64,000 nt of DNA from Fodinibacter sp963834965 (lineage in GTDB: Bacteria; Actinomycetota; Actinomycetes; Actinomycetales; Dermatophilaceae): positions 224,597-288,596 of the forward strand of contig CAWIEI010000035.1 of the NCBI GenBank assembly GCA_963834965.1, in the 5' to 3' direction. Numbering within the stretch: position 1 is the first letter of the stretch; every line of letters begins with the position of its first letter. The notes under the pieces are model-generated. The model had not been told where the DNA came from. It ran no database searches and was given only the letters and a program-made list of their open reading frames with translations. Shown here piece by piece: positions 55,926-64,000 of the stretch. A program made the position numbers and the translations under genes.

Positions 55926-56608
55926 TCAGGCCCGGTGCGGCACCGCGCCGGTCGAGCCCGCGGCGATCGCCCGCGCCATATCCGGGAGCAATCGATCCAG
56001 CGCCCAGTCCCCACCACCGATGACGTTGCCCGCCCGGACGGATGCCACTGCGGCGCCGTCGGCGAAGAAGCTGTCCCGGTAGGCGGAGGTCACGAGCTCC
56101 GCGCACCCCTTGCTGGCGCTGTACGGGTCCCGCCCGCCCATGGGATCCGTCTCTCGGAAGGCCTGGTCCGTATCCGGGTTGTGGTAGCACTTGTCACTGG
56201 TGATCATGACCACCGCGCGCACCGACGGGCAGGCGCGCGCGGCCTCGAGCAGGTTCGCGGCGCCCATGACGTTGGTCTCGAACGTCTCGGCCGGCTGCAC
56301 GTAGCCCCGGCGGACGATCGCCTCGGCGGCGAGATGAAAGATGATCGACGGCTGCGCCGCATCGATCTCTGCGGCGACGCGGTTGCGGTCCCGGACGTCG
56401 GCGACGACGTGGTCATCCGCGAGCGAAGGTCCAGGGCGTCGAACAGGCTGGGCTGCGTTGGCGGATCGAGCGCGAAGCCCGTGACATGGGCGCCCATCGT
56501 CGCCAGCCATTGGGAGATCCACGAGCCCTTGAACCCGGTGTGTCCGGTGACGAAGACCTTGCGGCCCGAGTAGGTCTTAGCGAGGCCCATCGGCCTCCCC
56601 ATTTGCAT
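55926..56608 (-). pseudogene. rfbG: CDP-glucose 4,6-dehydratase, frameshifted and truncated
   Basis: The N-terminus reads GRKVFVTGHTGFKGSWISQW (NAD motif TGHTGFKG) and PPTQPSLFDALDLR. The frame shifts near 56425 and continues with ADVRDRNRVAAEIDAAQPSI, FHLAAEAIVRRGYVQPAETF, catalytic region MITSDKCYHN, YSASKGCAELVTSAYRDSFF and RAGNVIGGGDWALDRLLPDM. It then ends about 130 codons short of the usual 350, at the boundary with chromosomal DNA. The enzyme would make CDP-4-keto-6-deoxyglucose, the entry to CDP-3,6-dideoxyhexoses. Confidence 0.82.
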
Positions 56609-57404
56609 GTCTTCCACACGGCCCACGGCGCCTCGCCCGCGTCCCAAAGCGCCTGGAGCGCGCGCAGATCGCGCAGCGCGTCCATCGGCTGCCAGAACCC
56701 GTGATGGCGGTAGGCGCGCAGCTCGCCGTCGGCGGCGAGGCTCTCGAGCGGTGCGCCCTCGGGGCGTCTCGTCGCCGGCGATCCGGTCGAGCACCGCCGG
56801 CTCGAGCACGAAGAAGCCGCCGTTGACCCAGGCGCCGTCGCCTTCCGGCTTCTCCTGGAACGCCCGGACGACGGGCGCGGAGAATGCTCGACCGTCTCGT
56901 CCTCGTCGATCTGCAGGGCGCCGAAGCGGCCCGGCGGCTGGACCGCGGTGATCGTCGCCAGCTTGCCGTGCGCCCGGTGGAACGCGAGCAGCCGCGGGAT
57001 GTCGACGTCCGCGACGCCGTCGCCGTAGGTCAGCAGAACGTCTCGTCGCGCGACGTAGTCGGCGACCCGCTTGAGGCGGCCGCCCGTCTGCGTGTCGGCG
57101 CCCGTGTCCACCAGGGTGACCCGCCACGGCTCGGCGGCGTTCTGGTGGACCTCCATCGAGTTGTCGCGCATGTCGAACGTGACGTCGGACATGTGCAGGA
57201 AGTAGTTGGGGAAGTACTCCTTGATCACGTAGCCCTTGTAGCCCAGGCAGATCACGAAGTCGTTGAAGCCGTAGTGCGCAGTAGATCTTCATGATGTGCC
57301 ACAGGATCGGCCTGCTCGCCGATCTCGACCATCGGCTTGGGCCGGACGGCGGTCTCCTCGGACAGCCGGGTGCCGAGGCCGCCGGCCAGGATGACGACCT
57401 TCAA
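56609..57404 (-). pseudogene. rfbF: Glucose-1-phosphate cytidylyltransferase, several frameshifts
   Basis: From TTG 57404, which overlaps the upstream stop, the frame reads KVVILAGGLGTRLSEETAVR and PKPMVEIG, the nucleotide-binding start. Shifts occur near 57325 and 57275, then VICLGYKGYVIKEYFPNYFL, DGVADVDIPRLLAFHRAHGK; another shift near 56885 separates AFQEKPEGDGAWVNGGFFVL, and a last one near 56770 precedes GELRAYRHHGFWQPMDALRD. All family blocks are present, so the decay is recent or due to sequence errors. Product would be CDP-glucose for RfbG. Confidence 0.82.
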
Positions 57405-59173
57405 GATCCGCCCCCGTGTGCTGGTGCGACGCTGCGGACGATGGCGGAAGTGTAGCCATCCGGGGAGACCGAACCGAGCCCGTCAACGCCCGGGGTCGCC
57501 GCGCGCGAGGCCGAGGGCGGCGCCGGGCACCCAGCCGCCAGCGAGCCGTACAGGTACAGCGGCTGCGACGGGCCGAAGAACAGGTACTGGCGGTATGCCG
57601 ATGGGTCGGCCTGGATCAGCCGCAGGTCGCCAATGATCGAGCGGGCTGTTCGACACCACGGCGCATGGACGCGATGGCATGATCTCGTCGTCATACCAGG
57701 CGAGGCCGTACGCCTGGGAGCCCGGCTCGCCGCCCCAGCCGCGTGGGAGACGACCCACACGTAGCCGGCATCGACCGTCCGGGCGTCGTAGCCCATCGCC
57801 ACGGCCGCCTCGCCGACACGACGTGTCGCCACGTCATACGCCAGTGAGTTGGCGGCGAGGACGAAGGCCGAGATCGCGAGCCATGCGAGCGCAGCGTTGG
57901 AGAACGCGAGGCTCGCACCCAGCCGGGCAGGTTTCCTTGCGGGCCCTCGCAGGAGGAGGATCGCCGCGGCCGGGATCATCGGGTGCAGGTAGCGATCGAA
58001 GGTGCCCCCCAGGGGGGCGAACACGACGAGCTCCGCGCAATAGGCGGCCAGGAACACCAGGAGCGGTCCCTCGTCGCTCCGGACGAGCCGCAGCATCTGC
58101 TCCGAGGCGGCTGCCGGGGTGTCGACCTGGGTGAGGATCCGCTGGCCCCATCGGAAGCCAAGCGCCAGCAGCAGGATGGCCGCGAACGCAGCGAGCTGCT
58201 CCGACATCTGCCACACGAGCCCGCCGATCACGGGAGCCCGATCGCCGTTCAGGACGGCATTCCCGCCCGATCCGTTTGAGAGCCAGTCGAGTCCCACGAA
58301 CGTTCCGAACGGAACGACCAGGACCAGGCCGACCAGGCCGGCGCTGAGAACGATCAGCTCCGGGCGGAAGCTAGCCAATCTGCGCCCCATCGCCAGGGCC
58401 GTCGCCGGTAGCAGGAACGCCGCGAAGGTCGTGAAGGCAGGTCCCGAGGACGAGCAACTGAGCGAGATTCGGCGAGGCAGGCGTGCCCCGGCCCGGGATC
58501 GAGGCAGCAGCCATCAGGACGGCGACCACGCCGGCAACGAAGAGCGCTGACAACGCGGCCAGGAAGGCCCGCTCATCCTGGTGGTTCCGTGCCCAGGCGA
58601 CGACCAGGATCGTGACCGGCGCGGCAAGCGCGAACTCCCGGATGCTCACCGCCAGGAGGCCCACCCGATGGCCACGGCCAGCGTCAGCCGGCCGCCGGAC
58701 CCCTGGAGCCACGAGACGCCCAGGAGCAGGCACAGCATCTCCAATGCAAAGGCCGGTCCATCGGTGTTGAAGCCCGTGGGTTCGCGGGCAAATCCGGGGA
58801 TCGCCACCACGAGCAGGACCACCAGGACCGCCGCCCCCGTCCCCGTGAAACGTCGGGCGAGCAGGTAGGTGGACGTGATCCCGATGAACGCCATGACCAA
58901 CCCGAAGGCGGTGAACGCCCATGGGTCTCCACCAGACAGCGCCAGGAAGGGCTGGGCCATCAGGATCTGCCCGATGGCTGCCGTCGTGTGCCCCGGCATG
59001 TCGATGCTGCCCGTCCGGAACAGGCTGTCCGCACCCTGCTTGTACACCCAGTCATCGCCGTTCGGCAGGCCGATCGCGCCGGCTGCAGCCGCCAGCCACA
59101 GTGGAATGCCGACGCCGGCCACTCTCAGCGCACCCAAGGCGATGACGTCTCGGCGCCGGATCCATCCAAGCAT
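57401..59173 (-). pseudogene. GT-C-like polytopic membrane glycosyltransferase, paralogue A, frameshifted
   Basis: ATG 59173 opens GWIRRRDVIALGALRVAGVG. The first luminal loop has NGDDWVYKQGADSLFRTGSI, with an Asp pair in the GT-C catalytic position, then DMPGHTTAAIGQILMAQPFL and SGGDPWAFTAFGLVMAFIGI. Frame changes occur near 58655, 58440, 57735 and 57650. The C-terminal part reads LLVFLAAYCAELVVFAPLGG, FDRYLHPMIPAAAILLLRG and QYLFFGPSQPLYLYGS. About 590 codons if repaired, roughly 10-11 helices. Likely transfers a sugar from a lipid-linked donor. Confidence 0.7.
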
Positions 59174-60940
59174 GCGACGGAGGATACATGTGTGTCTGTG
59201 CGGCTCCCTGGGCGCGCGTGCGAGCGCCTGATCGCGGAGCGCTATCCGTTCCGCGGCCATGGTGTTCCCACTCCCGCTGTGGGCTGCCGGCAGCGGTGGG
59301 CATCCAGGGGCCGCCGAGCCATAGAGGTAGAGCGGCTGCTCCGTGCCGAAGAACAGGTACTGCAGATAGGCGGACCGATCCTCGCGAAGGAGCGCGAAGC
59401 CGTCGAGCTCGATCGGGCTGTTGGAAATTACCGCGCAGGGCCGGCTCTTGGCGACCCCGTCCTCGTACCAGGTCAGGGCGTCTGCGCCATCGGCATTGCC
59501 ACCCTCGGTCGCGTGCCACCCGACCCACTCGTAGCCTGCATCGAGGGTGCCATCGTCGTAGCCAAGCGCAACGGCGGCATCGCCCGCCCGCCACCGCGCG
59601 GCGTCGTAGGCGAAGGAGTTCGCCGCAATGATAGCGCGGACAACGCAAGCCAAACGGGGCAGCATGGGCGAATGCGGGGCTTCCGCCCGAGCCGTGTCAG
59701 CTGGCCATCGCCGCGCAACAGCAGGATCGCCGTCACGGGAACCATCGGGAACAGGTACCGGTCCAGCAGGACACCTACCGATCCAAAGGCCACCAGGCCG
59801 GCGCCATACGCGGCGACGAACAGGAGGAGGGTGCGTCGGTCCCTGGGTGATCCGGATCGCAAGTTTGATCACTGCCGAGATGATCGCAGCCCATCAGCTG
59901 GCCCTGCCCCCATCGCAGCGCCAGCGCCACACAGAAGGATCCCGGCGAACGAGGCCAGTTGCGTCGACAGCGCCAAGCAGCATCTGGCACGACTGGGGCC
60001 CGGACACCACTCATGAGGGCGTTGCCACCAAACCCGTTCTCCATCCACAGGTTCCCGAGAGAGCGACCCATAGGGCAGCACCAGGCCGACGACAACAAGA
60101 CCGGCCGCGACGATCACAGCCTCAGGACGCAACGAACGGATCCGGTGCCCCACAGCCGGCGCGATCGCCGGCAGGAGCAGGGCGGCGAACGTCGTAACGC
60201 CGGGCCAAGGAAGATCAGGCGCCAGGGATCCTCGGAGGGGGACACATACCCGGATCGAGGCGGCGACGTTCAGCAGGAGCGCCAGGGCAGCCGCAGAACA
60301 TGAACGTGACGGTGGCCAGCCACGCGCGCTCATCGCCGCGGCTCCGCCCCCACGCGCCATCAGGATTGCCGCAGGGGCAGCGACTGCAAATTCGCGGATG
60401 CTCACGGCGAGCACGCCGATCGCCAGCGACGCGAGGAGCGTGATACGGCCGCCGTTCCCCCGGAGCCATCGCACGCCCAGATAGAGACAGAGCATCGTAG
60501 CGCGTATGTCGGCCCATCGGTCATGAAGCTCGCGGTGACGCGGAGGAACCCTGGAAAGGCCTCGATGATCAGTGAGACGAGGATCGCAGAGCCGACGCCA
60601 ACAAACTGCCTCGCCAGGAGATAGGTCGATACAGCGGCGAGCAGACCCATGACGAGCCCGAATGCGGTGAACGCCCAAGGGTCGCCGCCCGATAGCCATA
60701 AGAGCGGTTGCACCATGGCGAGCTGACCAATCGACGCGGCGGTATGGCCCGGCATGTCGAGGGCGCCCGAGCGGAACAGGTTTCGGCGCCGCGCATGTAG
60801 ACCCAGTCGTCGTCCGTGGGGATGCCGACAGCGCCCGCGGCGGCGGATAGCCAGAGCGGAATGCCGACGCTTGCGACGGTGAGAGCACCGATCGCAGCCA
60901 CATCCCTATGACCGATCCGATTCAGATAGCGGCCGGGCAC
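59174..60940 (-). pseudogene. GT-C-like membrane glycosyltransferase, paralogue B, frameshifted
   Basis: GTG 60940 opens PGRYLNRIGHRDVAAIGALT; the loop PTDDDWVYMRGAE keeps the Asp cluster; then MPGHTAASIGQLAMVQPLLW, GDPWAFTAFGLVMGLLAAVS and FPGFLRVTASFMTDGP. Frame changes occur near 60780 and 60500 and several times up to about 59860. The end reads NSFAYDAARWRAGDAAVALG, GYEWVGWHATEGGNA and YLQYLFFGTEQPLYLYGS. No stop separates it from paralogue A in that frame, so the two are now fused in frame. Same fold and likely role as A and C. Confidence 0.68.
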
Positions 60941-60973
60941 GACTAGCGGTCCTCCGCCGGAAGGAGGGTTGTG

Positions 60974-62081
60974 TCAGCGCCGCCCGGCGCCAGTGGCCGT
61001 TGCGGACTCAAGGCTCGACGTCCGTGACATGGGTCTCCTCGGTGCGAAGGAACCCGCAGGCAACGAGCCCGTGACAGCCCAGGCCGTGATCACCAGGAAG
61101 TAGGCTCCGGCGAGGTTTGCGGTCAGCGCAAGCACCCGCGTGGCGCGCGGTGCGATTGCGAACGCCGGCTTTGCGGCCAGGAGCAGGATCGAGAAGGCAT
61201 AGAGCAGTGAGTACGGAGCCAGCAGGAGCCCAGCGAGAAGCGCGGCGACCAACCCGCGCTCGGCGTCCCGCACGATCGCCCAGATCGTCGCAGCCGCCAC
61301 GGCGCATGCGGGCTACGAGCGTTGGCGGGGTCAGGGGCCACATCGAGAAGTTCCCCGTATTCCGTAACGACAGCACGAACGTTCCGCCAACGGACTCACG
61401 GCCGGCACCGGTGAGCACGGAGAGCCAGCTGCGGTACTGATCGAGACCAACCACGATGACTCCGATGCCGGTCAGCGCAAGCGCCGTCAGCACCGCCGCC
61501 ATCAACGCCTGTCGCCGCCACACCAGCATCCAGGCGAGGACCGGGAGGAGCAGCGGCTTGGGTGCCAACGCCAAAGCGATGCCCAATGGGATCCCGCTGG
61601 CGAACGTGTCCCGACGACGGACCACGGGGTACAGGGCAGCGGCGATGAGAAGCGTCGTCTGCCCCAGCAGCAGCTCGTATACGACCGGCGCAAACGTGAG
61701 CACCGCGGCGGCGATCAGCACACGGTCGATCGGCGCGAGGCCACGTGTCTCGAGGGCGACGCCGGTGACGAGGATTGTCACGCCGATCAGGGTCATGGCG
61801 AGCTCCGCTGTCGTCGGCGAAACAAGGGTCAGGGGACGCGCGATCAGCGCCGTCAACGGGGAGTAGAGGAACCCGCAGAACTCATTCTGGCCATCGGCCA
61901 GCAGGACCGCGCATCGCCGGTACAGGCCGGAGTCCGCCCCGAACGTCGCCCCGGCGATCGTCACACCCGTCGCCAGGCCAGTGAACACATTCATCACGGC
62001 CAGCGCGAACAAGGCAGGCCGACCTGCCCACCGCGCAAGAGTCGCGCCAAGTCGATCACTGGCGGACGCGATGGCGGTCAC
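60974..62081 (-). pseudogene. GT87-like (DUF2029) membrane glycosyltransferase, one frameshift
   Basis: GTG 62081 overlaps the stop of paralogue C (GTGA). The protein reads GRPALFALAVMNVFTGLATG, LADGQNEFCGFLYSPLTALI (GT87-type first loop), LLLGQTTLLIAAALYPVVRR, GIALALAPKPLLLPVLAWML (PK motif of this family) and LDQYRSWLSVL. A one-base shift near 61310 separates AAATIWAIVRDAERGLVAAL and LLAPYSLLYAFSILLLAAKP to the stop at 60974. About 370 codons, about 9 helices. Likely a polyprenyl-phosphate-sugar-dependent mannosyl- or arabinosyl-type transferase. Confidence 0.72.
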
Positions 62082-63851
62082 CTCACTCGCTCGGCGTTCA
62101 TGACAGCCGCGGCTGCGAACCGACCCTGCGTCGAGGTCGAGCTCTCGAACGCCGACTCCGAAGGCACGTCGGCCGCCGGCGGGGGTGGACACGATGCTGT
62201 CTCGGCACCGTACAGGTAGAGCGATCGATCCGGGCCGAGGAAGAGATAGGCACGGTATGCCGATCGGTCCGTAGCGATCAGTCGGAACCCGGCGAGCTCC
62301 ACCAGAGAGTTGGACACCACCGCGCAGGGGCGTGCGTCTGCGATCCAGTCGTCGTACCAGGTGATGCCATAGCCGTGGTCTGCGTTGCCAGCCCCGCTGG
62401 CACGGTACCCGACCCACTCGTACCCAGCGTCAACCGTCACCCCGTCGTACCCCAGCGCCACCGCGGCCTCGCCAGCGCGCCAGCGCGCAGCGTCGTAGGC
62501 AAAGGAGTTGGCGGAAATCAGGAAGGCCGAGACCGCGAGCCACGCGAAAGCGCTGTGACCGAACGCGACGCTCCGTCCGGGACGTTCAGATACGAGCGCG
62601 CCTCTCAATAGGAGGATCGCAGCGACGGGAACCAGGGGGAACAGATATCGATCGAGGATGCTGCCAATCAGGGCGAACGTGACGAGACCGGCGAAGGACG
62701 CCACCACGAACAACAGCAATGGGCCGTCCGTGCCGCGGGCGCGCTCCCGGAAGAGGTCCTTGAGCCTTGCTCGCGAACGAGTGGCGGCGCGGGCGGCCTC
62801 GACCCACCTGATGGCCAGGGCCGCAAGAAGGATCGCCGCAAACCATGCGAGCCGCTCCGTCAGCACCCAGGCGTAGCCGCCGACGACTGCGTCGCGACTC
62901 CCGGCCAGCAGGTCGTCGCCCGCGATCCCGTGCTCGAGCCACAGGTTTCCCGCGAGTGCGTCGTGCGGGAAGGCCACGACCACGCAGCCGAGGATGACGC
63001 CGGCCGCGATGATGAAGTGCCTCGCGGTCAGCGCTGCCATGCGCCGGCCAGCGGCCAGCGCGGTGGCGGGAAGGAGGACCGCGGCGAGGGTCGCGAATGC
63101 CGGAGCCGATGATCGCCAGCCTCCCGATGTCCGGCGTCGTCGGTAGGGACCGGTTCGTGATCGAGGCAACGGCGACGAGGACGAGCCCGACCCCGAATGC
63201 AAGTCCCGTCGACAGCCCGGCAAGCCACGCCCGTTCGTCCGCCTGGCAGCGGGCCCAGGAAGCTCACCAGGACGAGCCGACCGGTGCCGCGAGGGCGAAC
63301 TCCCGGAAGCTCATGGCCAGCAGACCCGCCGCAATCGAGGCGACAAGGGTGAGCCGCCGGCCTCCGTCCTGGAGCCAGCGGACGCCCAGCAAGAGGCACA
63401 GCATCATCAGCGCGAACGTGGGAACATCGGTCATGAATGCCACGGTCTCGCGGGCAAACCCGGGGAACGCCTCCAACAGCAGCACCACCAGCACCGCGGC
63501 ACCTGTTGCGACAAAGCGGCGGGCCAGGAGGTAAGTCGCCACCACGCCAATCAACGTGAGCACAAGTCCATAGGCAGTGAACGCCCAAGGGTCGCCGCCC
63601 GACAGCCAAAGGAACGGCTGGACGGTGATGACTTGCCCGATCGACGCTGCTGTGTGGCCGGGCATATCCAGGCTGCCCGTGTGGAACAGGATGTCCGCGG
63701 CCCGCATGTACACCCAGCCGTCGTTGCCCGGGATACCAATCGCACCCGCTGCGGCCGTCAGCCACAGGGGAACACCCACGCCGATCAAGCTCAGGATCGC
63801 CAACGCGACCAGGTCTCGGCGGCCGATGGCAGCAGGTCTCGCTGCGGTCAT
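62078..63851 (-). pseudogene. GT-C-like membrane glycosyltransferase, paralogue C, two frameshifts
   Basis: ATG 63851 follows the upstream TAG directly. TAARPAAIGRRDLVALAILS, then IPGNDGWVYMRAADILFHTG, MPGHTAASIGQVITVQPFLW, ETVAFMTDVPTFALMMLCLL and MSFREFALAAP. Frame changes near 63255 and 63105 bracket LAGLSTGLAFGVGLVLVAVA. The remainder is open: LVTFALIGSILDRYLFPLVP, NSFAYDAARWRAGEAAVALG, YEWVGYRASGAGNADHGYGI and YRAYLFLGPDRSLYLYG. It is the best preserved of the three paralogues. The loop has Asn-Asp where A and B have Asp-Asp. Confidence 0.72.
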
Positions 63852-64000
63852 CTAGAGAAGCTCCGCGATCGGTGCGCGGCGCCGCTCGCGTTCCGGCGCG
63901 GGCCCGCCGAAGGCCGCCAGCAGTGATGTGAGCTGATAGACGAGCAGCCGCGGATAGGTGAGCACGGCAAGCGACACTGCCAACGACCAACCCCAGGGTG
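63852..64000 (-). CDS. C-terminal end of an upstream membrane-associated protein, cut by window edge
   Basis: An open frame enters from the right edge and ends TAG at 63852-63854, directly before ATG 63851. The last 48 residues include a hydrophobic helix (SLAVSLAVLTYPRLLVYQL) and a polar tail (GGPAPERERRRAPIAELL). It is probably the final membrane segment of another glycan-assembly protein; I cannot name it. Confidence 0.55.
   Translation of the reverse strand, partial: PWGWSLAVSLAVLTYPRLLVYQLTSLLAAFGGPAPERERRRAPIAELL

Overview
The window is high-GC DNA with actinobacterial hallmarks: many GTG starts, ATGA/GTGA start-stop overlaps, leaderless promoters, GAF-ANTAR regulators, RNase J, NnrD, DUF222/HNH and Holin-X/DUF3618 genes. 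Gene content and a very frequent GGATGCCG octamer suggest Micrococcales, perhaps Intrasporangiaceae-like. This is inference; no 16S gene is present.

1-21.5 kb is chromosome with a general-stress flavour. It holds a DUF3618/Holin-X/helical-protein operon, an SDR, three GAF-ANTAR proteins, an orphan SigB/SigF-type sigma factor and small stress-type proteins. Several start downstream of GGTTTC/GGTGTG-N15-GGGTA(C/G) promoters, the class such a sigma would read. Among them are a collapsed sugar ABC transporter, a DUF222/HNH gene, a repeat-rich gap, nnrD with a histidine phosphatase, a three-gene acyl-CoA-dehydrogenase-like / PIG-L-methyltransferase / glycosyltransferase operon, a secreted GH3 enzyme and a P-loop kinase-luciferase-like fusion.

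21.5-36 kb holds a glp-like operon (FGGY kinase and two flavoproteins), RNase J with a possible 24-codon coupled leader, an SRPBCC protein, GH13 coupled to ohrR, and divergent ohr. Next come small orphan genes, a decayed XRE/nucleotidyltransferase pair, and a 968-aa sulfatase with an N-terminal glycine-zipper membrane domain.

36.3-51.5 kb is an island at tRNA-Thr(UGU). The 3' half of the tRNA (43 bp) is repeated exactly at 36346-36388 and imperfectly at 40283-40327, so at least two elements stacked here. The cargo is RelE/Phd, HicAB and MazEF-like toxin-antitoxin pairs; an XRE regulator with a nucleotidyltransferase stopped by one TAG; an SBF transporter; two lipoproteins; an AadA-like enzyme; and an S53 peptidase paired with a large secreted protein. 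Both tyrosine recombinases and an ISL3 transposase are broken.

51.5-55.7 kb returns to chromosome: a ThrE-like exporter coupled to a membrane Ser/Thr kinase, and a CBS protein. From 55.93 kb to the right edge, all on the minus strand, lies a glycan cluster: rfbF, a truncated rfbG, three tandem GT-C-like paralogues and a GT87-like protein. Nearly every gene there carries frameshifts. I saw no GGATGCCG octamers in it, so it looks foreign and decaying, or badly sequenced.
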